Below, piece by piece: positions 1-7,489 of a stretch of DNA of 31,693 nt. The stretch is from CAYSXS01 sp043817345 (GTDB lineage: Bacteria > Patescibacteriota > Patescibacteriia > UBA2196). The position numbers and the translations under genes are program-made. Location: NCBI GenBank assembly GCA_043817345.1, contig JBDRGZ010000041.1, positions 1-31,693 of the forward strand, read 5' to 3'. Positions within the stretch are counted from its first letter, which is position 1. Each line of letters starts with the position of its first letter. The notes under the pieces were generated by a model. That model worked only from the letters and a program-made list of their open reading frames with translations, did not search any database and had not been told where the DNA came from.

Positions 1-299
1 ACTTTGCCAATCTTTTCTGAATTTGGTTTTCCAGATCCTTTCTTGATATTAGCTGCTTTTTTTAATAACTCAGCTGCTGGTGATGTTTTTAATTTAAAAT
101 CAAAAGTTCGATCTTCGTAAACAGATATTTCTACAGGAATAACATCACCACCTTTATCTTTAGTCGCATCATTAAATTTTGTACAAAAATCTTGTATATT
201 CAAACCATGTTGACCCAAAGCAGGACCAACTGGAGGTGCTGGGTTTGCTTGCCCAGCTCTAATTTGTAATTTTAATACTGTTTTTACTACTTTAGCCAT
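1..299 (-). CDS. rplK: Ribosomal protein L11 (N-terminal part, cut by window edge)
   Basis: L11 is the large-subunit protein that forms the GTPase-associated stalk base with 23S rRNA. About 99 codons are visible from the ATG at 299. The start reads MAKVVKTVLKLQIRAGQANP, followed by the conserved PAPPVGPALGQHG loop of the N-terminal domain and the FDFKLKTSPAAELL segment that leads into the rRNA-binding domain. The rest lies beyond position 1. It follows nusG in the standard secE-nusG-rplK order, but a 145-bp palindromic repeat is inserted in the nusG-rplK gap. The family call is certain; only the C-terminus is missing. Confidence 0.97.
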   Translation of the reverse strand, partial: MAKVVKTVLKLQIRAGQANPAPPVGPALGQHGLNIQDFCTKFNDATKDKGGDVIPVEISVYEDRTFDFKLKTSPAAELLKKAANIKKGSGKPNSEKIGK

Positions 300-311
300 A
301 AGGATTTGGTA

Positions 312-456
312 GTCATCTTGAGCGAGGAGTCCCGATAGGGCGACGAGTCGAAAGATCTAGTAACTTGCAAGATAAATTTTATCTTAGCACTAAGTATTAT
401 TTGCAAACTTCTAGATCCTTCGGCTCATAGCAACCCTAGAGGTCGCTCAGGATGAC
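312..456 (+). repeat. 145-bp palindromic repeat R1 (GTCATC...GATGAC)
   Basis: The ends are inverted: GTCATCTTGAGCGA on the left and TCGCTCAGGATGAC on the right, with an internal AT-rich hairpin (AAGATAA-ATT-TTATCTT). A second copy of exactly the same length lies in inverted orientation at 7801-7945 and differs at about 4 positions by eye. It sits between nusG and rplK. No ORF inside it looks real. It resembles REP/MITE-like non-autonomous repeats. Confidence 0.9.
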
Positions 457-468
457 ATTTTTAATTCT

Positions 469-1014
469 TTATATCTTTTTAACTTGTAAAAAATCTAAAT
501 CAACAGGTGTTTCACGACCAAATAACGAAACTAATACTTTAACTCTACCTTTAGCCTCATCAATTTCTATAACTTTACCTTCCATTTCTTTAAACGGACC
601 GTCAACAATTCTAACAGGCATTCCTTCCGTAATATCAATCTTGTATTTAGGTTCTTCAACACCCATACGTTTTTGTAAACCTTCAATTTCTTTTTCTGAC
701 ATTGGTGAAGGTGTTGTACCAGTTCCAATAAACCCAGTTACATTAGGGGTGTTACGTACAACATACCAAGAAGCATCTGTAACTTGCATTTCAACTAAAA
801 CATAACCTGGGTAAACCTTTTCCTCTACTACTTGACGTTTACCATTCTTAATTTTAATTTTCTTTTCTTTAGGCACAAGAACTTGAAAAATTTTATCCTG
901 CATATCTAAAGAATCAATACGTTGCTTCAAATTATGTGCAACGCTTTCTTCATATCCAGAATATGTATGAATAGCATACCAACGCTTTCCTTGTTGTGAT
1001 ATTTGTTTTGGCAT
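469..1014 (-). CDS. nusG: Transcription termination/antitermination factor NusG
   Basis: NusG binds RNA polymerase near the clamp and couples it to Rho or the ribosome. The 181-residue protein has the normal bacterial length. The N-terminal NGN domain is recognisable by RWYAIHTYSGYEESVAHNL, and the mid-domain by VYPGYVLVEM and the VRNTPNVTGFIG stretch. The C-terminal KOW domain (about residues 128-181) contains VRIVDGPFKEMEGKV. The ATG at 1014 follows a GGAGG-containing leader that is duplicated upstream of secE. It is the second gene of secE-nusG-rplK. Confidence 0.98.
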   Translation of the reverse strand: MPKQISQQGKRWYAIHTYSGYEESVAHNLKQRIDSLDMQDKIFQVLVPKEKKIKIKNGKRQVVEEKVYPGYVLVEMQVTDASWYVVRNTPNVTGFIGTGTTPSPMSEKEIEGLQKRMGVEEPKYKIDITEGMPVRIVDGPFKEMEGKVIEIDEAKGRVKVLVSLFGRETPVDLDFLQVKKI

Positions 1015-1022
1015 ATTAATTT

Positions 1023-1152
1023 TTCCGCCTCCGCCACTAACAACTCTTATGCTACGGCAGATAAAATTTTTATTTAATCAAAATTCTAATTAAAATACAA
1101 GCTTGCCCGCCAAAGCGACAAAAGGGTCGCTAGAGAGCGGAGAAGGGTTAAG
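1023..1152 (-). repeat. 130-bp leader repeat, copy A (upstream of nusG)
   Basis: This copy is a direct repeat of 1342-1471 with only two substitutions seen, at an offset of 319 bp. On the minus strand it begins at the end of secE (it includes the secE stop codon), carries the hairpin AGCGAC-CCTTTT-GTCGCT and the palindrome CAAGCTTG, has an AT-rich middle, and ends GTGGCGGAGGCGGAA. The GGAGG there can act as the ribosome-binding site for nusG, 8-20 bases before its ATG. A weak promoter match (TTGTAT, 17 bp, TTAAAT) lies in the AT-rich part. Confidence 0.95.
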
Positions 1153-1333
1153 TGAGTATTTTTTTAATTAATTCACTTAATCCAAAATCAACAATACCTA
1201 AAAAGAAAGCCATACCCAAAGAAAAACCTATTACTAACATTGTATAGTTTTTTACATCTTTTTTTGTTGGCCAAACAACCTTTTTTAATTCACTTTTTGA
1301 AGCTTTGACGTATTGTATTAGTTTATTAAACAT
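1148..1333 (-). CDS. secE: Preprotein translocase subunit SecE
   Basis: SecE is the essential clamp subunit of the SecYEG channel. The 61-residue protein is the short single-helix bacterial form. An amphipathic N-terminal part carries the family signature SELKKVVWPTKKDV (about residues 14-27), followed by one transmembrane helix (about residues 30-52). Its position directly before nusG and rplK fits. It lies between two copies of a 130-bp repeat: one provides its leader with GGAGG, and the other begins at its own stop codon. Neither a tRNA-Trp nor rpmG gene, common neighbours elsewhere, is present upstream. Confidence 0.96.
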   Translation of the reverse strand: MFNKLIQYVKASKSELKKVVWPTKKDVKNYTMLVIGFSLGMAFFLGIVDFGLSELIKKILT

Positions 1334-1341
1334 ATTATTTC

Positions 1342-1471
1342 TTCCGCCTCCGCCACTAACAACTCTTATGCTACGGCAGATAAAATTTTTATTTAATCAA
1401 AATTCTAATTAAAATACAAGCTTGCCCGCCAAAGCGACAAAAGGGTCGCTAGAGAGCGGAAGAGGGTTAAG
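1342..1471 (-). repeat. 130-bp leader repeat, copy B (upstream of secE)
   Basis: This copy is nearly identical to 1023-1152 and in the same orientation. It ends in GGAGGCGGAAG close before the secE ATG at 1333. It starts just downstream of a terminator-like hairpin (1481-1500), so it could hold the promoter of secE-nusG-rplK. The best match found is TTGTAT-17-TTAAAT in its AT-rich core, which is weak. Confidence 0.95.
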
Positions 1472-1480
1472 CTATTATTT

Positions 1481-1500
1481 TAAAAAGGCCTTCCAGACCT
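1481..1500 (-). terminator. Intrinsic terminator after the 1523-1915 gene
   Basis: On the minus strand a 6-bp stem AGGTCT / AGGCCT (one G-U pair) with a GGA loop is followed directly by five T residues. It lies 23 bases after the stop codon of the hypothetical gene and before the secE leader. A separate palindrome, CTCTAATATTAGAG, lies just upstream. Confidence 0.65.
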
Positions 1501-1522
1501 CTAATATTAGAGTAGCACACTA

Positions 1523-1915
1523 TTATTTTTTTGGCAAATGTTTAAAATATTCAGGATTGTTTAATTTATATAAAATAAGTACCCCAACCATCCCCCCAAA
1601 CTTATGTAAACCAATACCTAAAAAAGATTTTGTCCCCCTTTTAAAAGTTATCCCATGTAGACGATTCTTTTTTTCATTTGGCAATGAATTAAAATATATC
1701 AAAAATGCCACCTGATCTTCTGTATATTTTTCTTCCAAAATCCACTTATTAAACCATTCTCGACCTGCTTCGGTTAATATATTTTCTAAAAACTCTTTTT
1801 TTATTTTTTCTCTATCTGCTTGCAAAAATTCAGCTGAGATAGAATTAATAAAATCATCATCATCCATTTTTTCTTCCATATTTTCGTTATTGTCTTCTAA
1901 GTTATTTTTTAACAT
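1523..1915 (-). CDS. Hypothetical protein, 130 aa
   Basis: I do not recognise this protein. The N-terminal 30 or so residues are acidic and low-complexity (rich in N, E, D, including a run of four D). The rest is likely helical, with EAGREWFNKWILEEKYTEDQ and a Gly-rich stretch SFLGIGLHKFGGMVGVLILY (about residues 96-115) that may be one short membrane-associated or buried helix. The ATG at 1915 was chosen; an in-frame ATG lies 12 codons further in. It lies between gyrB and secE and is followed by a terminator. Codon use resembles its neighbours, so it is probably a real gene. Confidence 0.7.
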   Translation of the reverse strand: MLKNNLEDNNENMEEKMDDDDFINSISAEFLQADREKIKKEFLENILTEAGREWFNKWILEEKYTEDQVAFLIYFNSLPNEKKNRLHGITFKRGTKSFLGIGLHKFGGMVGVLILYKLNNPEYFKHLPKK

Positions 1916-1984
1916 AAAATTAAAATTTTTCTTTTATAATAAATTAGCTTTGCTTTTATTACTCTATATTAATTTCTGTACTCA

Positions 1985-2031
1985 ACAAGATCCTTCGACT
2001 CCTAACAACTCTGAGAGTCTCTCAGGACAAG
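1985..2031 (-). repeat. Partial or decayed palindromic repeat R6 downstream of gyrB
   Basis: On the minus strand this reads like half of the R1/R2 family: a degenerate end (GTCCTGAGAGA in place of GTCATCCTGAGCGA), then AGTCGAAGGATCT as in the long copies. It contains the odd palindrome CTGAGAG-T-CTCTCAG at 2011-2025. It sits 6 bp after the gyrB stop and could help end transcripts. Confidence 0.65.
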
Positions 2032-2036
2032 CTAAA

Positions 2037-4133
2037 TCAAACATCCAAATTCTTCACATACTTTGCATGAGTTTGAATAAATTTCTTTCTTGGCCCAACC
2101 TCTGAACCCATTAGGATATCAAAAGTCTCGTCTGCTTTTTCAGCGTCCACAACAGAAACCCTAAGTAATACCCTATTTTCAGGATTCATAGTTGTTTCCC
2201 ATAATTGATCGGGGTTCATTTCACCAAGACCCTTGTATCTTTGAATATTTATACCAGCAACTTTTTCACCAACACCTTCCCCTAAATTTTCCTCATCTTC
2301 CTCGCCCTCTTCTTTTTTAACTTTAACCGTTGCTTTAGTTTTTTCTTTAACCATTTCTGCCAACAATTTATCCTTTTCTTCGTCAGAATATACATATTTC
2401 ATAACACTTCCTTTTTTAAGAGAATATAATGGTGGTTGAGCAATATACAAATGACCTTGCTTAACAATTTCTGGGAAGTATCGATAGAATAAAGTTAAAA
2501 GTAAGGTTCGTATATGTGAACCATCAACATCGGCATCTGTCATTATGACTATTTTATCATAACGTAATTCTTCCAAATTAAATTCCTCACCAATATTTGT
2601 ACCCAAAGCAATAATTAAAGACTTAACTTCATTGTTTGCTAACATCTTATCTAATCTAGCTCTTTCCACGTTTAAAATTTTTCCACGCAAAGGAAGGATT
2701 GCTTGTGTTTCACGATCTCTACCTTGTTTTGCACTACCTCCAGCACTGTCACCCTCTACAATATATAATTCACTATCTTCTGGTTTTTTACTAGAACAAT
2801 CAGCTAACTTGCCTGGTAATGCAAACCCATCCAAAGCACCTTTACGTAAAACTGTTTCTCGAGCATGCTTAGCAGCCCTTCTTGCTTGTGCTGCTAATAA
2901 AGCTTTACCAATAATAGCTTCGGCTTCTCTAGGATTTTCTTCTAAGAATATTGAAAAATATTCACCAAATACTTGGTCAACAGCAGTTCTTACTTCTGGA
3001 TTACCTAATTTAGCTTTAGTTTGTCCTTCAAACTGAGGGTCTATAACACGTACAGCAATAACAGCTGTTAATCCTTCTCTTACATCGTCACCTGTTAAAT
3101 TAACATCTTTTTCTTTTAAGATATTATTCTTTCTTGCATAATTATTTAACGTTCTTGTTAATGCTGTTCTAAACCCAACCAAATGCATTCCACCTTCTGA
3201 GTTAATGATATTATTTGCAAAAGAAAACATTGATTCTCTGTAATCATCAACATATTGTAAAGCTACTTCAACAATAACCGGGTCATTCTTAAACACCTTA
3301 CTCTTTTCTCCTTCTTCTTCTCCATTACTTGATCCGTTACGATTTGGAATAATTTCTCTATCAACATAAAAAACACTTTCATGTTTTGGTTCATTGTTAG
3401 CATTTAAATGCTTAACATATGATTTAACACCACCTTCGAAATAGAATTGGTAAGACTTAAGTTTACCTTTAACTCTTTCATCAAAAATATTAATTTTTAT
3501 ACCTTTATTTAAATAGGCTTGTTGACGTAAGTGGTCAATAACTATTTGCCAATTAAATTCTGTTGTTTCAAAAACTTCTTCATCTGGTTTAAAAGTAATT
3601 GTTGTACCAGTTCCACGTGCTTTTCCAACAGCTTTAACTTTTTTAACTGGTTTACCTCTCCTGTATTCTTGTACCCAAAGTTTTCCATCTTTTTTGATTT
3701 CAGCTTTTACATATTCTGATAATGCATTCACAACTGATACACCAACACCATGTAAACCACCTGACACCTTATATCCACCACCACCAAATTTACCACCAGC
3801 ATGTAGTTTAGTTAAAGCTAATTCTAAAGCAGATACTTTGTATTGCTTATGTATATCTACAGGAATACCTCTACCATCATCAGATACTTCAACAGCCCCA
3901 TCTGGCAAAAATGTAATAGCAACCTCTGTGGCAAAACCTGCCATAGCTTCATCAATACCATTATCAACAACCTCCCAGATCATATGATGTAATCCAGTGG
4001 AACCTGTTGAACCAATATACATGCCTGGTCTTTTTCTAACAGGGTCCAAACCTTCTAAAACTGTAATTTGATCAGCTTTATATTCTGAACTTTTATTCTT
4101 AACTTTTTGACTTTTATTGCTTTTCTTTGCCAT
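2037..4133 (-). CDS. gyrB: DNA gyrase subunit B
   Basis: This is the ATPase and TOPRIM subunit of type IIA topoisomerase, which introduces negative supercoils together with GyrA (not in this window). The 698-residue protein starts the GHKL ATPase domain with VRKRPGMYIGST and WEVVDNGIDEA (catalytic Glu about residue 54), then DDGRGIP and GGLHGVG. The TOPRIM domain carries YIVEGDSAGGSAKQGRDR, PLRGKILNVE and the metal-binding DADVDGSHIR. The C-terminus has QRYKGLGEMNPDQLW. A charged Lys/Glu-rich insertion (about residues 610-640) precedes that tail. Separation from ParE rests on overall resemblance and is fairly safe. It follows the tRNA-binding protein at short distance. Confidence 0.95.
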   Translation of the reverse strand: MAKKSNKSQKVKNKSSEYKADQITVLEGLDPVRKRPGMYIGSTGSTGLHHMIWEVVDNGIDEAMAGFATEVAITFLPDGAVEVSDDGRGIPVDIHKQYKVSALELALTKLHAGGKFGGGGYKVSGGLHGVGVSVVNALSEYVKAEIKKDGKLWVQEYRRGKPVKKVKAVGKARGTGTTITFKPDEEVFETTEFNWQIVIDHLRQQAYLNKGIKINIFDERVKGKLKSYQFYFEGGVKSYVKHLNANNEPKHESVFYVDREIIPNRNGSSNGEEEGEKSKVFKNDPVIVEVALQYVDDYRESMFSFANNIINSEGGMHLVGFRTALTRTLNNYARKNNILKEKDVNLTGDDVREGLTAVIAVRVIDPQFEGQTKAKLGNPEVRTAVDQVFGEYFSIFLEENPREAEAIIGKALLAAQARRAAKHARETVLRKGALDGFALPGKLADCSSKKPEDSELYIVEGDSAGGSAKQGRDRETQAILPLRGKILNVERARLDKMLANNEVKSLIIALGTNIGEEFNLEELRYDKIVIMTDADVDGSHIRTLLLTLFYRYFPEIVKQGHLYIAQPPLYSLKKGSVMKYVYSDEEKDKLLAEMVKEKTKATVKVKKEEGEEDEENLGEGVGEKVAGINIQRYKGLGEMNPDQLWETTMNPENRVLLRVSVVDAEKADETFDILMGSEVGPRKKFIQTHAKYVKNLDV

Positions 4134-4150
4134 AATATTCTAATTATATT

Positions 4151-4576
4151 TTATATATATTGACTTAATTGTTTTCCAACTTCTAAATTAGGTATGTTTA
4201 ATAAATCAATTACTTCCATTTCTCCACAAGGAAATTTGTCCTGAATCCCAATTTCATTAGAAGCACATATCATTCCGTAAGATTTCTCACCCCTAATTTT
4301 TGTTTCTTCTAAAACTATTGATTCTCCTTGACCATGCCATTTAACTTTAGCTCCTGGTAAAGCCATCGCAACAAACATTCCTTCTCTTAAATTTGTACCA
4401 CCACAAACCACTTGTACTGGTTCTGTTTGTCCAATGTCTGTTATTGCTAATTGTAGTTTATCTGCGTTTGAATGTGATTTTAATTCCATAATTTTACCAA
4501 TAATAATATTATCAAAATTTTTATTTTGACTTTTTTTCTTTGACGAGCTAAACATTTTCTTTATCCAATTTAACAT
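4151..4576 (-). CDS. Stand-alone tRNA-binding domain protein (PheT B2/EMAP-like)
   Basis: The 141-residue protein consists of a basic N-terminal extension and one OB-fold tRNA-binding domain. The domain shows the family features GKIMELKSHSNADKLQLA, VCGGTNL, VAMALPGAKV, ETKIRGEKSYGMICASNE and GIQDKF. These resemble the N-terminal domain of PheRS beta and the YtpR/EMAP group more than the MetRS C-terminal domain. Such domains bind tRNA non-specifically and can act in trans. The MetRS in this window (13696-15117) ends without a C-terminal tRNA-binding domain, so a partnership is conceivable, but that is only inference. Start at the ATG 4576, preceded by AAAATAT. Confidence 0.85.
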   Translation of the reverse strand: MLNWIKKMFSSSKKKSQNKNFDNIIIGKIMELKSHSNADKLQLAITDIGQTEPVQVVCGGTNLREGMFVAMALPGAKVKWHGQGESIVLEETKIRGEKSYGMICASNEIGIQDKFPCGEMEVIDLLNIPNLEVGKQLSQYI

Positions 4577-4593
4577 ATATTTTTTATTTAATT

Positions 4594-4984
4594 TTATTCA
4601 TTATCTAATTCCCATTTAGCCGTATAAAAACCAAATTTATTATTTATATATCCTATTAAAAATCTACTACTTTTTTTTTGCTTCTTCAGTTCTGTCTTCT
4701 TTATTAATATTTCTCTGCCTTAATTTAATTTTAACAACAAATGTCAATTCCATTTCTGAATCTTTCTGTTTTTTGTTCATATCACTATCAAAAGTTCCAT
4801 AACCATCTTCTTCTACATATTTTATAAAATCTAAAAACAATTCTTTATCATCATCTGTTAAATCTTCTATTCTAATATTTCCTAAATTTGAGCCCTCAAC
4901 TATTCTATCGCCCCATTCTCCTATTTTTTTTGTAAACTCTTCTTTAAATTTTGTATCTAAATCTTGCGGTTTTGGTTCAGTCAT
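4594..4984 (-). pseudogene. Small hypothetical protein, frame broken at a poly-A tract
   Basis: The intact frame (4667-4984) gives 105 residues: acidic, with LTDDDKELFLDFIKYVEEDG and a beta-rich MELTFVVKIKLRQRN near its end, stopping right after EEAKKK. The stop follows a run of nine A (minus strand; 4671-4679). With eight A the frame stays open for 23 more residues, including FLIGYINNKFGFYTAKWELD, ending at 4594 for a total of 129 residues. That tail looks protein-like. Either the assembly has an extra base, the gene is frameshifted, or slippage on the A tract makes both forms. I do not recognise the family. It lies between the M14 peptidase and the tRNA-binding protein. Confidence 0.6.
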
Positions 4985-5001
4985 ATTTTTTTAGTTATTT
5001 T

Positions 5002-5838
5002 CTAATTTTTTAATATTTTAATTATTGCTTTTTGTTGCTTTTTCCAATCACTACCCCATCTACTTGTTCCTTCAATTGCCATATAATTTATATTATTTTC
5101 TTTTGCCCAGTCCATTGCTCCGCCTGAATATCCCAAATCATATCTTATTTTAAATTTTGCGTATTTTTCATAAATTTCTGCCCATTTAACAGCCACTTCA
5201 TCATCTTCTGCTATAATCACATCCTTACCAACATTGTGCAACATAATTAAATTTTTTATATTATTATTTTTTATAAAATTTATTAAAGCTTTTGTTTCTG
5301 GTTCAGACGCACCATATCCACCACAAAATATTTTTATTTTTTCATCACTGTAATTTTTTCCGACTCCCCATTCAGAATATTGCTTGAAATTTTGTGTTGA
5401 AAAATTTCTGTTTAAATCAACCTGACATGCATTAAATCTACCAATTTTTCCGCGATGCATATAATCTGGATTTTTCTTTGCTTGTAAATAACCATCTATA
5501 TTTAATACTGGTATAATAAAAAGCTGAATATTTTCATCTATGGGCTGATCCGTCTTTGGTGGAAAATTTTTATTAGCAAAATAATTTATAATTTTTTTTG
5601 CTAATTTAACAGTTCCAACTTCATTGCCATGAATTCCACCAGTAATTAATAATTTATTTTCACCATTGCCAATTTTATAAGCTAAAATTTCTCTGCCTTT
5701 AACGCTTTTGCCAATTACCTCTCTGCCAACTTCGTTACTAATTTTTTCTTCTTTATCAAATAAATTATCAAATATTCCAATTAATCCCCTATATACAGTT
5801 CCACCGATATAATATATTGTTTTAAATATTTTTTTCAT
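5002..5838 (-). CDS. M14 family zinc carboxypeptidase (MpaA/murein peptidase-like)
   Basis: The 278-residue metallopeptidase has the expected M14 sites: GGIHGNEVG gives zinc ligands His70 and Glu73, LNRNF gives the substrate-binding Asn143-Arg144, MLHNVGKD gives the third zinc ligand His201, and MAIEGTSRWG gives the catalytic Glu256. LNIDGY and ASEPETKAL are also typical of the MpaA/Gln-gamma-D-Glu amidase branch, which trims peptidoglycan peptides. No clear signal peptide is seen; the N-terminus (KTIYYIGGTVYRGLIGIF) is only mildly hydrophobic, so a cytoplasmic recycling role is possible. Its place next to mraY supports a cell-wall job. The exact substrate is inferred. Confidence 0.85.
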   Translation of the reverse strand: MKKIFKTIYYIGGTVYRGLIGIFDNLFDKEEKISNEVGREVIGKSVKGREILAYKIGNGENKLLITGGIHGNEVGTVKLAKKIINYFANKNFPPKTDQPIDENIQLFIIPVLNIDGYLQAKKNPDYMHRGKIGRFNACQVDLNRNFSTQNFKQYSEWGVGKNYSDEKIKIFCGGYGASEPETKALINFIKNNNIKNLIMLHNVGKDVIIAEDDEVAVKWAEIYEKYAKFKIRYDLGYSGGAMDWAKENNINYMAIEGTSRWGSDWKKQQKAIIKILKN

Positions 5839-5872
5839 ATATTTTTCATTTTTATTTTTTAATTTTTAGTTA

Positions 5873-6946
5873 TTATATCCCTTTATCTAACAAATATATT
5901 AACAAAGCAACAACTGTAGCTATCCCAGTTATTATCCAATATCTCATTACTATTGTTTCATTTTTCATGCCTTTTAATTGAAAATGGTGATGTAGTGGTG
6001 CTGCCAAAAACAACTTGCGTTTCTGTTCTGACCAGCCCTTCTTAATCCCATATTTCCTATACAATAACTGCCCAATATCTGAACCTGTAGTTGCGGCCAA
6101 CAAGATGCCAGCAATTGGCAATAATAATATTGCATTAGTTAAAAACCCAACCACAGTAAGTGTGGTAGTTAATGCTAAAATTCCTGTTTCGCCTAAATAA
6201 AATTTAGCTGGTGGAGCATTAAACCATAAAAATACAGCTAAAGTACCAGCTATCATAAAACAAAAAACAGATAAATCAATTTGCCCGCGAATAAAAGCAA
6301 TTATACCAAACATTACAAACAATGGGACAAAAACACCACCAGACAAACCATCAATCCCATCAATTATTCCTGAAGAAAACACACCAATCATTGTAATAAT
6401 AAACATGGGGATATAAAAACCATTGATATAGAAATCACCTAAAAATGGTATATGAATGGTGTCCCAACCTAATTTAAAATGAAACCACAATGCACCAACT
6501 AAACCAATAACTAATACCATTAAAATTCTCTTACTTAAACTAATTCCTCCGCCCAAGTATTTACCAGTCCCGTGAGTTGTAAATATATCATCTGCAAAAC
6601 CAATAACTCCTGCGACAACTAATGTAAATATTGGTAACCAAGTTCCTGCACGAGTTAAAAAGTTTAATCTGCTAAATACGCCTCCAAAGATATTATCTAA
6701 AATAAATATTAAGATAGATAAAAATAAAACTGTGACCCAGATTAATAACCCACCGCCACGAGGTGTGTTTATTTTTCCATCTTTTTCAATTTTTTTAAAG
6801 TTAATTAATTCATGTCCGTCAGGTGTGTATTTTTTACCCTCTTTCTTCCACATTTTCCATTTAATCAATGAATGAACCAAACTAGGCGCCCACATGAAGG
6901 CGCCGACAAAAGCTAGAAATGTTAATATAAATATTTTTGCTACCAT
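5873..6946 (-). CDS. mraY: Phospho-N-acetylmuramoyl-pentapeptide transferase
   Basis: MraY joins UDP-MurNAc-pentapeptide to undecaprenyl phosphate to form lipid I in the inner membrane. The 357-residue polytopic protein matches the family length of about 360. GFADD gives Asp119-Asp120, IIDGIDGLSGG corresponds to the DGLDGL motif (Asp196, Asp199), and LHHHFQLKG contains the His319-321 motif specific to MraY rather than WecA. The third catalytic region reads FYLGETG: Glu253 stands where well-studied MraY enzymes have Asp (GD motif). It lies outside a normal dcw cluster, with a four-helix membrane protein before it and an M14 peptidase after it. Confidence 0.93.
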   Translation of the reverse strand: MVAKIFILTFLAFVGAFMWAPSLVHSLIKWKMWKKEGKKYTPDGHELINFKKIEKDGKINTPRGGGLLIWVTVLFLSILIFILDNIFGGVFSRLNFLTRAGTWLPIFTLVVAGVIGFADDIFTTHGTGKYLGGGISLSKRILMVLVIGLVGALWFHFKLGWDTIHIPFLGDFYINGFYIPMFIITMIGVFSSGIIDGIDGLSGGVFVPLFVMFGIIAFIRGQIDLSVFCFMIAGTLAVFLWFNAPPAKFYLGETGILALTTTLTVVGFLTNAILLLPIAGILLAATTGSDIGQLLYRKYGIKKGWSEQKRKLFLAAPLHHHFQLKGMKNETIVMRYWIITGIATVVALLIYLLDKGI

Positions 6947-6953
6947 ATATATT

Positions 6954-7331
6954 TTATTCTTTATTAAACACGACCCACATAGTTTCCAAAAAAACTAAAA
7001 TTAAAATTAAAACAACTAAGTTCCACCAAGCAATTAAATCTTTGCTTTGTAAAAACAAACTACCAACTACTAAAATTCCAAACCAAATTGCTTGACGAAA
7101 AGAATTTTTAACTTGCAAAAAGGTATGTTCAAATTTACTAAATACTCTCCTAACTAAAAAACCAATAATTGAAGCTGTACCAACAATCGCAAAAAAACCA
7201 GCTAGATAGAAGATAAGAATACCAACTAAGCCGGAATTTTCAGGATCAATAAAAAAAACCACTAATATCCACGCTCCCCAACACAAAAGAGTGGCTGAAA
7301 TCATTGAAAATAGATATTTACCTAATGTCAT
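6954..7331 (-). CDS. Conserved four-helix membrane protein, 125 aa
   Basis: Four hydrophobic segments are evident: LFSMISATLLCWGAWILVVF, LVGILIFYLAGFFAIVGTAS, the IWFGILVVGSLFL region and the LVVLILILVFLETMWVVF end. The stretch around FFIDPENSGLVGILIFYLAG resembles a small membrane protein I associate with Parcubacteria-type genomes, of unknown function. I prefer the ATG at 7331, which has GGAG nine bases upstream, over an earlier in-frame TTG at 7346. It appears to be the first gene of a unit running into mraY, 7 bp away. A 20-bp perfect palindrome (7352-7371) and a promoter lie upstream. Confidence 0.8.
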   Translation of the reverse strand: MTLGKYLFSMISATLLCWGAWILVVFFIDPENSGLVGILIFYLAGFFAIVGTASIIGFLVRRVFSKFEHTFLQVKNSFRQAIWFGILVVGSLFLQSKDLIAWWNLVVLILILVFLETMWVVFNKE

Positions 7332-7351
7332 TACTATACACTCCAAAACCG

Positions 7352-7371
7352 CAAATTCTAGCTAGAATTTG
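7352..7371. promoter_or_regulatory. 20-bp perfect palindrome in the leader before the mraY unit
   Basis: CAAATTCTAGCTAGAATTTG is its own reverse complement. It lies between the promoter at 7401-7429 and the start codon at 7331, so it would be in the 5' untranslated region. It could be a protein-binding operator or an RNA hairpin; nothing here decides. Confidence 0.6.
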
Positions 7372-7400
7372 TCATTTTTAGCTATTTTTTAACTATCTTA

Positions 7401-7429
7401 ATTATATCAAATTAACAAAAAAACAGCAA
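7401..7429 (-). promoter_or_regulatory. Sigma-70-type promoter for the membrane protein-mraY unit
   Basis: On the minus strand: -35 TTGCTG (7424-7429), 17-bp spacer, -10 TATAAT (7401-7406), a perfect -10. Expected transcript start is near 7394, giving a leader of about 60 bases that contains the 20-bp palindrome. Confidence 0.6.
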
Positions 7430-7489
7430 ATATTTTAATACTGTAAGTTTAGCTAATATTAGCCCAAAATATATTAATTTAATCCACAA

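Noticed and set aside
452..805. Plus-strand open frames such as this one opposite nusG, and others opposite gyrB, the helicase gene, ileS and scpA
   Set aside because: They are antisense shadows of clearly recognisable minus-strand genes, rich in Ser, Leu and Phe, with no family motifs.
1023..1152. tRNA gene (tRNA-Trp often precedes secE)
   Set aside because: There is no cloverleaf, no T-loop GTTCRA-type sequence and no anticodon stem; the segment is a leader repeat.
1023..1471. CRISPR array
   Set aside because: There are only two copies of a long repeat with a gene (secE) between them; no short regularly spaced repeats are seen anywhere in the window.
1422..1715. Plus-strand frame of 97 codons opposite the 1523-1915 gene
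   Set aside because: It begins inside the leader repeat and crosses a terminator; the opposite strand has the better protein and the gene direction of all neighbours.
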